Shown piece by piece: positions 37,419 to 45,548 of a stretch of DNA of 64,000 nucleotides (the stretch's first letter is position 1; every line of letters starts with the position of its first letter). Source of the DNA: Gammaproteobacteria bacterium. GTDB taxonomy: Bacteria; Pseudomonadota; Gammaproteobacteria; Xanthomonadales; Wenzhouxiangellaceae. Both the position numbers and the translations under genes were made by a program. Under the pieces are notes generated by a model. That model did no database searches. It saw nothing but the letters and a program-made list of their open reading frames with translations, and was not told where the DNA came from. The stretch covers positions 1-64,000 of the forward strand of contig PXBD01000032.1 in assembly GCA_003565625.1 (NCBI GenBank). The letters run 5' to 3'.

Positions 37419-38695
37419 AAGATCCGCCAGCCCAGCCAGATCAGGCAGAAGATCACCAGAAACCAGAAACCGGTCCAGGCCAGGCGCATCATGCCCGGGC
37501 CGGGTCGATGTTCCCGGGGCATGAAATCGGCCGTGATCACGCGAATGTTGATCCAGGCCAGCACCGGCGCGGCCAGGAAGGAAACGGTGGTGGCGAAGTC
37601 GATCAGCAGGGTAAAGCGCTGACCGAAGTAGAGGATGATGATCAGCGCGCCGATGGTGACCAGCAACAGCGCGGCGACGTAGCGGCCGCGGTGCAGGTCC
37701 AGGTCCATGCCGCTTCGGTCTTCGCTGGCCGCCCCGCTGACCTCAATCATGGCCCGGATGACGCGCGGGTAGGCATCGGTGACGGCCAGCGTAGTCGAAA
37801 ACATCGCGGTCAGTGCGGCGATGGCAATCAGGGAGCGTGACCACTCGCCCAGGCTGGCGGCATACATCTCGACCAGCTGTCCGGAAAAAGCGACGGCCTG
37901 TTCCGGAAAGGCCTGGCCGCTGCCGTGCATGACCAGGGCCCCCAGCAGCAGGAAAATCACTGCGGTCAGGGTCGCTCCGAGGTAGCCCAGTCGGCAGTCG
38001 AGAAGGGCATGGCCAACGCTGGGGCGAACGCCCGTCTGGCGGCCACGTTCCAGGGTCCACAGCGAGTGCCAGGCAGCAACATCAAGCGGAATCGGCATCC
38101 AGCCCAGCAGGGCCAGAACGAATGCGATACCGGCTGCCGTCCAGACCTGGTTCAGTCCGGTCAGCGGATTCAGGGCGCTGGTGTCGGGCGCGGCGCCAAA
38201 CGCCAGCACGACCGCGGTCGTGGTCGAGACCGCGAGGGCGGCGATGATGACTTTCATCAGCCCGTCCAGGGCGGCAAAACGACCCACGGCGAGGACGGCG
38301 ATGCAGCACACCAGCACGCCAAACGATAGCTGGGTGAGGGTCGCATCCAGGCCGAAAACCAGGCCGGCCAGGCCCGCCGTCACCAGGGTCACGCTGGCCT
38401 GGATGATCAGCATAGTGGCCAGGGTAATGAGCGCGAACAGGCCCAGCGCCCAGTCGCCCAGGCGTTTGTAGCCCTGGATCAGCGACTCACCGGTGGCGGC
38501 GGCATAGCGCGGTCCGAACTCGATGAACGGATACTTGAGTAGGCAGGCGATGATGACCAGCCCGAGCAGGGAGATGCCGTAGTCGGCGCCGGCGCGGGTG
38601 GCCTGGACGAGGTGCGACACCCCGATGGCGGCTCCGGCCATCAGCAGTCCGGGTCCGATCGCGGCGAGCAGCGGCTTGAATTCGGTCCTGGTCAA
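37415..38695 (-). CDS. NRAMP-related membrane transporter with altered metal motifs
   Basis: A 426-residue, about 11-helix protein is related to the NRAMP/MntH family over its length (GPGLLMAGAAIGVSHLVQATRAGADYG; GWMPIPLDVAAWHSLW). The canonical metal ligands are absent: the TM1 DPGN is replaced by AIGV (residues 23-26) and the TM6 MPHN reads MPIP. It is therefore unlikely to carry Mn2+ or Fe2+ in the usual way and belongs with the NRAMP-related outgroup, some members of which carry magnesium or other substrates. It is divergent from the VolA-like lipase gene across 128 bases. Confidence 0.82.
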   Translation of the reverse strand: MTRTEFKPLLAAIGPGLLMAGAAIGVSHLVQATRAGADYGISLLGLVIIACLLKYPFIEFGPRYAAATGESLIQGYKRLGDWALGLFALITLATMLIIQASVTLVTAGLAGLVFGLDATLTQLSFGVLVCCIAVLAVGRFAALDGLMKVIIAALAVSTTTAVVLAFGAAPDTSALNPLTGLNQVWTAAGIAFVLALLGWMPIPLDVAAWHSLWTLERGRQTGVRPSVGHALLDCRLGYLGATLTAVIFLLLGALVMHGSGQAFPEQAVAFSGQLVEMYAASLGEWSRSLIAIAALTAMFSTTLAVTDAYPRVIRAMIEVSGAASEDRSGMDLDLHRGRYVAALLLVTIGALIIILYFGQRFTLLIDFATTVSFLAAPVLAWINIRVITADFMPREHRPGPGMMRLAWTGFWFLVIFCLIWLGWRIF

Positions 38696-38714
38696 GATTT
38701 CTCTCCAATTCGGC

Positions 38715-38744
38715 TTGCAAATTGAAACACGATGTTCATATCAT
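38715..38744 (+). promoter_or_regulatory. candidate sigma-70 promoter of the lipase-DUF1302-DUF1329 operon
   Basis: TTGCAA (38715-38720), an 18-base spacer and TATCAT (38739-38744) would start transcription near 38751, about 73 bases before the lipase ATG, which has the strong ribosome-binding site GGGGAGAAAATCTG. No operator is recognised. Confidence 0.45.
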
Positions 38745-38823
38745 ACGAAGGATTCAAGCAGGCGAATTTAGATACGACCTGCATTCCAAATACACCTTAG
38801 TTCTGCTTCGGGGAGAAAATCTG

Positions 38824-40953
38824 ATGAAGAGACGCCTGTTACCGGCTTTGGGTCTGGCGCTGTTGTGGCTGGCCGGCTGTGGCGGTAGTTCCGATATCGA
38901 TCGGGCAACGCCGGTCAATCCAGCCGAAAAACCGGATGGCGATCCGGTCACCTCCACGTTCACGGCCCAGTTCGACCCTGCGGCAGGCGTCATACCGTTC
39001 CCGAACAACCTGCTGCGGTCCGGGTCTGAAGACCTGACCCTCAATATCCCGGTGCCGGATCCGGAAGATTTCGGCAACCCTCAGGTAGCGCTGAACGCGC
39101 TCGACGGGTTCAGTACAGTCGCCCCCTGGAGCTTTTCGTTCTCCGATCCGATTGATCCGGCCAGCATCGTTCCGGGCAGCACGGTGCGGATGTTCGAGGT
39201 GCAGTTCGTGTTCGGCACCGTGGCCGTGGAGCGGATCAACCGTGAACTGACCCCGGGCGCGGACTACGTGGCCTCGGTCAATCCGGGAAATCCGGCCGGC
39301 GTGGTCGTGGTGCCGCTGCAGCCGCTGGCCGAAAACACCGGCTACATGGCGGTTGTGACCAACGGTGTCCTCGACACTGCCGGCAATCCAGCGACCCCCT
39401 CGCAGACTTATTTCCTGGCCAAGCGGACCGAGCCGCTGGTGACCTCTTCCGGGATCAGCACCGAGCCGCTGCTGGATGATGCCTCGGCCCAGGCACTGGA
39501 GCCGCTGCGTCAGTTGATCAGCGCCCAGGAAACCGCGGCCACCTCTGCAGGTATCGAGCGCGACGATATCGTGCTGTCGTTTACCGCCACCACGCAGGCC
39601 ATTACGCCGGTGCTGGGCGTTATCCGCTCCACGTTGCGGCCGACCTCCACCCAGGTCGCCCCTTCGGGCCTGACCACTGCCGATGTGTTGCCGCCGGGTG
39701 CATCGCCAGGCATAGCCGATCTCTACCTGGGTGTGGTCCAGTTGCCGTACTTCCTGCCGGTGCCGTCGGCCGATGATCCGACCGCTCCGGTGACCGGCTT
39801 CTGGCAGGCCGACCCGGGTGCCTACGTGCCGCCGTTCGACGGCTTGGGCCTGGATCCGACATCCACGAACATTACTGTGGCCAACCCCATCCCGGTCAAG
39901 CGTGCCGACCAGGTCGCGCCGATGCTGATTACCGTGCCCAACGCCAGTTCCGGCCAGGTTCGACCGACCGCCGGCTGGCCGGTGGTGATCTTCCAGCACG
40001 GCATTACCGGCAACCGGACCCAGATGCTGGCGCTGGCCGACACCATGGCCTCGATCGGTTTCGCGGTAGTCGCCATCGACAAGCCGCTGCACGGCATCAC
40101 CGATGTCACCAACCCGTTCTACATCGGCAATACACCGTTTGGCGCAATTGCCGGGGAGCGGACGTTCGATCTCGACCTGCAGGATAACCAGACCGGTGCC
40201 CCTGGCCCCGACGGCACCATTGACGGTTCGGGCGCGTGGTTCATCAACCTCGGCAGCCTGCTGACCTCGCGCGACAACCTGCGCCAGGCCCAGGTCGACC
40301 TGTCCTCGCTGGCCATCAACATCCCGTTCATCGACCTTAACGGAGATGGGCTCGGCGACCTGGATGGCTCCAACATCAATTTCGTTGGCCTGTCACTGGG
40401 TGCCATGGCCGGGACCGCCTTCCTGGCCGTCGAGCCGACGGTCAACAACGGGGTCCTGTCCGTGCCCGGTGGCGGGATCGCCAACCTGCTGGCCGGTTCG
40501 GAAACCTTCGGCCCGGTCATCCGCGCCGGTCTGGCGGCGGCCGGGGTCGAACCCGATTCACCGGATTTCGCCCAGTTCCTGCTCGCCGCGCAAACCGTGG
40601 TCGACTCGGCCGACCCGATCAACTGGGGTGCACTGACCGTGGAAACCAACAGCGTGCTGCTGCAGCAGGTTGCCGGCGACGCCGTGGTGCCCAATGCCGT
40701 GCCCGGAGCCCCGCTGGCCGGCACCGAACCGCTGATTCGAATCATGGGGCTGGAACCGATTACCGCGACCACCCAGGACCCCATGGGGATCCGTGGCGCT
40801 GTTCGTCTGATCCAGGGCGGGCACGGCTCGCTGCTTTCGCCTGCCGATGGGCCTGCAGTGACGGCCGAAATGCAGGGCCAGGCGGCCAGCATGGTGGCCT
40901 CCGGCGGCGCGACCGTCGTGATCGGCAATCCTTCGCTTATCGAGACTGACTGA
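38824..40953 (+). CDS. VolA/Pla-1-family surface lipoprotein lipase
   Basis: The 709-residue protein has a lipobox (LWLAGC, cysteine near residue 19) followed by GGSSD, and the family hallmark FDPAAGVIPFPNNLL (bacterial virulence-factor lipase N-domain). It then has an alpha/beta hydrolase half with FQHGITGNRTQ and nucleophile elbow GLSLGAM (Ser524), and a late GGHGSLLSPA histidine. VolA-type proteins are surface lipoproteins that cut lysophospholipids or other lipids and release fatty acids. The Gly-rich stretch after the cysteine resembles surface-export signals. It heads a plus-strand operon, 14 bases before the DUF1302 gene, tying a lipase to four envelope proteins. Confidence 0.85.
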   Translation: MKRRLLPALGLALLWLAGCGGSSDIDRATPVNPAEKPDGDPVTSTFTAQFDPAAGVIPFPNNLLRSGSEDLTLNIPVPDPEDFGNPQVALNALDGFSTVAPWSFSFSDPIDPASIVPGSTVRMFEVQFVFGTVAVERINRELTPGADYVASVNPGNPAGVVVVPLQPLAENTGYMAVVTNGVLDTAGNPATPSQTYFLAKRTEPLVTSSGISTEPLLDDASAQALEPLRQLISAQETAATSAGIERDDIVLSFTATTQAITPVLGVIRSTLRPTSTQVAPSGLTTADVLPPGASPGIADLYLGVVQLPYFLPVPSADDPTAPVTGFWQADPGAYVPPFDGLGLDPTSTNITVANPIPVKRADQVAPMLITVPNASSGQVRPTAGWPVVIFQHGITGNRTQMLALADTMASIGFAVVAIDKPLHGITDVTNPFYIGNTPFGAIAGERTFDLDLQDNQTGAPGPDGTIDGSGAWFINLGSLLTSRDNLRQAQVDLSSLAINIPFIDLNGDGLGDLDGSNINFVGLSLGAMAGTAFLAVEPTVNNGVLSVPGGGIANLLAGSETFGPVIRAGLAAAGVEPDSPDFAQFLLAAQTVVDSADPINWGALTVETNSVLLQQVAGDAVVPNAVPGAPLAGTEPLIRIMGLEPITATTQDPMGIRGAVRLIQGGHGSLLSPADGPAVTAEMQGQAASMVASGGATVVIGNPSLIETD

Positions 40954-40967
40954 CAGGGAGACGAATC

Positions 40968-42860
40968 ATGAATCGCCAAACCAAGAATATCCGTCGGCAG
41001 TCCCGCAGCATGCGTCCCTGCCTGCTGGCCAGTGCCGTTGCCATGGCCCTCGCGGCCAACTCGGCCAGTGCTCTGGATCTGAGCACTGACAACGTCAGCA
41101 TTCAGCTCGACACCACGATCAGCTACGGTGTGGGTATGCGCGTGGCCAAGCGTGACGATGGCCTGGTCGCCAAGGCCTTTTTCAATCCGCTCATCGTTCA
41201 GGCTCCCCTGGAGCAGCAGATCGCCGCGACTGGTCGCTTCTCGGCCAACTCCGACGACGGCAACCTGAACTTCGATCGCTGGGATCCGATCTTCAACGCC
41301 GCGCGCGTGACCTCCGAGCTGTCGATCAACTACCAGAACTACGGTGCCTTTGTCCGCGGCAATTATTTCTACGACTTCACCTTGAGCGACAAAGAGTTTC
41401 TGTCCGAGGGTGCCAAGGACCGGGCCGGAGAGCGGGCCCGCCTGCTCGATGCCTATATTTACGGGGATTTCGATGTACCGGGCGGCCGCCTGCTGTCGCT
41501 GCGCCTGGGTCGCCAGGTCGTCAGCTGGGGGGAGAGCACGTTCATTCCCGGTGGAATCAACGCCATCAACCCAGTCGACATTACCGCGCTCCGCACCGCT
41601 GGTTCAGAACTCAGAGACGCGTTTCTGCCCCTGAACATGTTGTGGGCGAGCATGGATTTGACCCCGAATCTGTCGGCCGAGGCCGTGTTCATGTTCGACT
41701 GGGCCGCGGTCGAGGCCGAGCCGTCCGGAACGTTTTTTGCCACCAATGACTTCGCCACCGCCGGTGGTCGCTACGCCATGCTGAACTTTGGCCTGGTGCC
41801 GCAGCCGGTGCGCAATACCGATCTCTACGACCCGGTTTGCCGTCAGGGTCAGTTTGGCCTGAGTGATACCGGCCTGCCGCCACAGCTGGTCGCGCTGGGC
41901 TGTAGCGCCGCCTTCCCCCGGCGCGAGCAAGACAATGAAGCCCGCGACACTGGACAGTACGGGATTGCCCTGCGCTACTTTGCACCGTGGCTCAACGACA
42001 CCGAATTCGGTCTGTTTTACCTGCGTTACCACAGCCGCTTGCCCGTGCTGTCCGGGCAGGGTGTCACCAGTCCCGACGTCACTACCGGCCGGGTTATTGT
42101 CGAGTATCCCGAAGGCATCAATCTTTGGGGTGTGAGCTTCAATACCACCGTGGCCGGCTGGTCGGTCGGTGGTGAAGTCAGCTACCGCGACAACCTGCCG
42201 ATTCAGATTGACGACGTCGAGCTGTTATTCGCCGGGTTGTCGCCGCTCAATGCAGTGTTGCCCAGCGAGTTCGATCGCTTCCGCAGCCAGCTGGGTGAGT
42301 TCGGTCTGGGTGAGTTCATTCCCGGTTACGAGCGTCAGGAGGTTTCCCAGGCGCAGGTCACATTGACCAAGCTGATCGGGCCCAACAACTGGATCAATGC
42401 CGATCAGATGGCGGTCGTCGGCGAGGTCGGGGCGACACACTTCTGGAATCTGCCGGATCGGGCGGATCTGCGCTTTGATGGGCCGGGCACGGACACCGGT
42501 GGGGGTCCGTCCCGCCTCACCGGCGGCAACAGCCGTAACCCGGTTACTCTCAACGATGGTTTCGCAACGGCTTTCAGCTGGGGTTATCGGCTGGTTGTGG
42601 CTCCCACTTACAACAATGTATTTGGTTCGCCGTGGTCAATGACCCCGCGCTTTGCCTTCAACCATGATGTTCAGGGCGTTTCGCCGGGACCAGGCGGCAA
42701 CTTCATCGCCGGGCGCAAGCAGGCGACGCTGGGGGTTCAGTTCAATTACCTTGCCCAATGGCGTCTTGATTTCGCCTACACCAATTTCTTCGGTGCCGGA
42801 ATCAACAACCTGCTGGGTGACCGCGACTTCGTTTCGGCGTCGGTCAGCTACTCGTTCTGA
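40968..42860 (+). CDS. DUF1302 outer-membrane beta-barrel protein
   Basis: A 630-residue protein with a signal peptide (cut near SASA-LDL), alternating strands rich in aromatic residues, and a C-terminal VSASVSYSF ending in phenylalanine, the BAM-recognised outer-membrane signature. DUF1302 proteins are predicted barrels of unknown function that nearly always pair with DUF1329, as here. The GRQVVSWGESTFIPGGINAINPVD motif is typical of the family. The mature protein probably forms a channel or hydrophobic-ligand port in the outer membrane (inference). Confidence 0.85.
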   Translation: MNRQTKNIRRQSRSMRPCLLASAVAMALAANSASALDLSTDNVSIQLDTTISYGVGMRVAKRDDGLVAKAFFNPLIVQAPLEQQIAATGRFSANSDDGNLNFDRWDPIFNAARVTSELSINYQNYGAFVRGNYFYDFTLSDKEFLSEGAKDRAGERARLLDAYIYGDFDVPGGRLLSLRLGRQVVSWGESTFIPGGINAINPVDITALRTAGSELRDAFLPLNMLWASMDLTPNLSAEAVFMFDWAAVEAEPSGTFFATNDFATAGGRYAMLNFGLVPQPVRNTDLYDPVCRQGQFGLSDTGLPPQLVALGCSAAFPRREQDNEARDTGQYGIALRYFAPWLNDTEFGLFYLRYHSRLPVLSGQGVTSPDVTTGRVIVEYPEGINLWGVSFNTTVAGWSVGGEVSYRDNLPIQIDDVELLFAGLSPLNAVLPSEFDRFRSQLGEFGLGEFIPGYERQEVSQAQVTLTKLIGPNNWINADQMAVVGEVGATHFWNLPDRADLRFDGPGTDTGGGPSRLTGGNSRNPVTLNDGFATAFSWGYRLVVAPTYNNVFGSPWSMTPRFAFNHDVQGVSPGPGGNFIAGRKQATLGVQFNYLAQWRLDFAYTNFFGAGINNLLGDRDFVSASVSYSF

Positions 42861-42903
42861 TCGTGTCGCAGCGTCTCGCTGGCGTGCTATCCCGCACCCT
42901 GTG

Positions 42904-42951
42904 CCCCGGGCTCTCCGATCCCGGGGCCGGTAGTGCATCCAACCTTTTTTT
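42904..42951 (+). other. GC hairpin and T-tract between DUF1302 and DUF1329 genes
   Basis: CCCCGGG (42904-42910) and CCCGGGG (42920-42926) form a 7-pair stem, with a run of seven T at 42945-42951, 18 bases later. The T-tract is too far away for a classic terminator; it may be a processing or stabilising hairpin that sets relative expression of the barrel and the downstream genes. Confidence 0.4.
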
Positions 42952-42966
42952 GGAGTCGAAAATCTT

Positions 42967-44406
42967 ATGAAACAGACCCCCGAATGGAAATCCTTTCGCC
43001 TGAACGCAGCGCTACCCCGGGTGGCCGCCGCCATGGTCCTGGGGCTGTCGGTATCGGCCCTGGTGCAGGCCGGCGCCGTGCCGCCCGAAGAGGGCGACTA
43101 CATTATTCCGCGTACGGAACAAAACATTGCCCGTCTGGGCCAGGATCTGACCCCGATGGGCTCGCCCAGGGTCGGTAACGAAGACGGTACCATCCCGGAG
43201 TGGACCGGCGGTCTGGGGCGCGAAGACTGGCCGGACGGTTATCAGCCGGGAGATCGTCATCCGGATCCTTACGCGGACGACGAACCGCTGTTCGTGATCA
43301 CCGCCGAGAACTATCAGGAGTATGCCGATCAGCTTTCGGAAGGGCACAAGGCGGCCTTCGAGCGTTATCCCGAAACCTTCCGGATGAAGATTTACCCGTC
43401 GCGGCGTTCGGCCTCCTTCCCGGAGCGGATCTACGAGATGACCCGACGCAATGCGTCCACTGGCCGCCTGGTGGGTGGTGGCGAGGGTGTCGCCGACGTG
43501 GCCGAGGGTTTGCCCTTCCCGCTGCCGCAGAATGCCTATGAACTGGTCTGGAACCACAAGCTGAAATACAAGGGTACCGGCGGTATGCGCTACTTCAACC
43601 AGGTCGTGCCCACGGCCCGGGGTAGTTATCAGTTGATCCGCCTGCGCGAGGAATTCCTGGGCCTTTACTACGTCGAAGGCAACACCATTGAAGACACCGA
43701 CAACATCCTGTTGTACTTCTTCCAGGAAGTGGAATCACCGGCCCGGCTGGCCGGCAATATCCTGCTCGTGCACGAGTCGCTCAACCAGATCGAGCAGCCG
43801 CGCCAGGCCTGGATCTACAACCCCGGGCAGCGTCGCGTGCGGCGCGCACCCAACGTGGCCTACGACAACCCGGGTACGGCCTCCGACGGTCTGCGCACCA
43901 ATGACATGACCGACATGTTCAATGGCGCCATGGATCGTTTCACGTGGGAAATTCTCGACAAGCGCGAGATGTTTATTCCCTACAACTCCTACAAGGCGCA
44001 CAGCGGCGACCTCGAGCCGGATGATCTCGTGCATGCCGGTCACCTCAACCCGGAACACATGCGTTACGAACTGCACCGGGTGTGGATTGTGGACGCTAAT
44101 TTGCGTGATGGCACCCGCCATATCAACGCCCGTCGCACCATGTATCTCGACGCCGATAGCTACCAGATCGCGATCATTGACCACTACGACCAGCGCGGCA
44201 ACATGTGGCGTCTGTCCGAGGCTCATTCGATCAATTACTACGAAGTGCCGACCCTGTGGGTAACGATCGAGTCGACCATGGATCTGCAGTCGGGTCGCTA
44301 TATCGCCAACGGGATCGACAACGAGGAGCAGCCGATGAGCTTCGACGCTGACCTGCGCGCCAGCGACTACACTCCGCAGGCGTTGCGCGTGCGCGGACGT
44401 CGGTGA
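42967..44406 (+). CDS. DUF1329 periplasmic LolA/LolB-like protein
   Basis: A 479-residue exported protein (signal peptide about 1-37, cut near VQA-GAV). DUF1329 has a half-barrel fold related to LolA/LolB lipoprotein carriers, which shield acyl chains in the periplasm. Family features seen are TPMGSPRVGNEDGTIPEWTGG near the N-terminus, the LVWNHKLKYKGTGGMRYFNQ strand region and RVWIVDANLRDGTRHINARR. There is no lipobox, so it should be soluble or peripherally bound. The known family pairing with DUF1302 is kept. It probably carries a hydrophobic ligand between inner and outer membranes (inference). Confidence 0.85.
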   Translation: MKQTPEWKSFRLNAALPRVAAAMVLGLSVSALVQAGAVPPEEGDYIIPRTEQNIARLGQDLTPMGSPRVGNEDGTIPEWTGGLGREDWPDGYQPGDRHPDPYADDEPLFVITAENYQEYADQLSEGHKAAFERYPETFRMKIYPSRRSASFPERIYEMTRRNASTGRLVGGGEGVADVAEGLPFPLPQNAYELVWNHKLKYKGTGGMRYFNQVVPTARGSYQLIRLREEFLGLYYVEGNTIEDTDNILLYFFQEVESPARLAGNILLVHESLNQIEQPRQAWIYNPGQRRVRRAPNVAYDNPGTASDGLRTNDMTDMFNGAMDRFTWEILDKREMFIPYNSYKAHSGDLEPDDLVHAGHLNPEHMRYELHRVWIVDANLRDGTRHINARRTMYLDADSYQIAIIDHYDQRGNMWRLSEAHSINYYEVPTLWVTIESTMDLQSGRYIANGIDNEEQPMSFDADLRASDYTPQALRVRGRR

Positions 44407-44462
44407 GCGTGGAGCGGTCTTCGTTATTCCGCGGCCAAGCGGCCAGCACCTAGCCGGTTGTC

Positions 44463-45548
44463 ATGGCGCGCGCTTTCTGGGTCGCAATTGTGGGTCTGGT
44501 GTTTCTGGGCCCACTGGCCCTGGCCCAACCCGCACATGAGTTGCCGCGACCGGCGGATCCGGCGCGGCTGGCCGCCGAAAGCCTGATTCTTCACCTCACC
44601 GAGACCTCGCGCAACCTGGTCGCGGTGGGCGAGCGCGGCCACGTGCTGGTCTCGGAGGACGGGCGCAGTTGGACCCAGGCAGACTTTGTTCCCGTGCAGG
44701 CAACCCTCACCCGCGTGGCCTATGCCGATGGTCGGCTCTGGGCGGTCGGGCATGACAGCACCATCATCCACAGCTACGATTACGGTCAGACCTGGTCGCT
44801 GCAGCACTTCGAGCCGGACTGGCAAATGCCCCTGCTGGACGTGTATTTCTTCGACCGCGACCGGGGGCTTGCCATCGGCGCCTATGGGTTGTTCATGCAG
44901 ACCGAGGATGCCGGGCGCCACTGGGATGTGCTCGACATGGCCGACCTGGTCACCAGCGAGGCGATTGACTGGGACGAAGCGGCCATGTTGATGGCGGTTG
45001 ACGATGATCTTGACTTCGATGATCTGGTCGACCAGTGGGGGGACGATGAATACTACGATGCGGCCATGGATTTTGACCGCGGCTGCTACGAGTTCATGGA
45101 ATGCCACCTGAATGCCTTTGTCCGTCTCGACGATGGACGCCAGATGATTGCCGCCGAGCGCGGCTACGGCTTCCGTTCGGTCGACGGCGGGGTAAATTGG
45201 GAAAGTTTCCGTTTTCCCTATCCGGGTTCGATGTTCGGATTACTGGCATTCGGCGAGTCCAGTATTCTTGCCTTTGGTCTGCGCGGTCACGTCCAGCGCA
45301 GCGATGACTTCGGAGATCGCTGGGAGATTCTCGAAACCAATCTCCAGTCCACCCTGAAGGGCGCAACCCTGGACCGCGAAGGTCACCCGCTGATGGTTGG
45401 CTCCGGCGCGGCGCGACTGCGTTATACCCCCGACACCGGCGCATTCACCCTGAGCGAAGATCGCCTGGGCAGTGATTATGTCGCCGTGCTGTTTGCGCCG
45501 GACGGCAGTGTGATTCTGGCCGGTGCGGACGGGTTGAGCCATGAGTGA
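44463..45548 (+). CDS. Ycf48-like beta-propeller (BNR/Asp-box) periplasmic protein
   Basis: A 361-residue exported protein (signal peptide about 1-22) has five Asp-box-like motifs: SEDGRSWTQ, SYDYGQTWSL, TEDAGRHWDV, SVDGGVNWESF and SDDFGDRWEIL. These are typical of Ycf48/HCF136-like propellers that act as assembly scaffolds. Between boxes three and four lies an acidic insert (about residues 166-216) with 19 acidic residues in 51 and two cysteines, a possible docking arm. It overlaps the RND gene by 8 bases, so the two are made together. Confidence 0.82.
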   Translation: MARAFWVAIVGLVFLGPLALAQPAHELPRPADPARLAAESLILHLTETSRNLVAVGERGHVLVSEDGRSWTQADFVPVQATLTRVAYADGRLWAVGHDSTIIHSYDYGQTWSLQHFEPDWQMPLLDVYFFDRDRGLAIGAYGLFMQTEDAGRHWDVLDMADLVTSEAIDWDEAAMLMAVDDDLDFDDLVDQWGDDEYYDAAMDFDRGCYEFMECHLNAFVRLDDGRQMIAAERGYGFRSVDGGVNWESFRFPYPGSMFGLLAFGESSILAFGLRGHVQRSDDFGDRWEILETNLQSTLKGATLDREGHPLMVGSGAARLRYTPDTGAFTLSEDRLGSDYVAVLFAPDGSVILAGADGLSHE

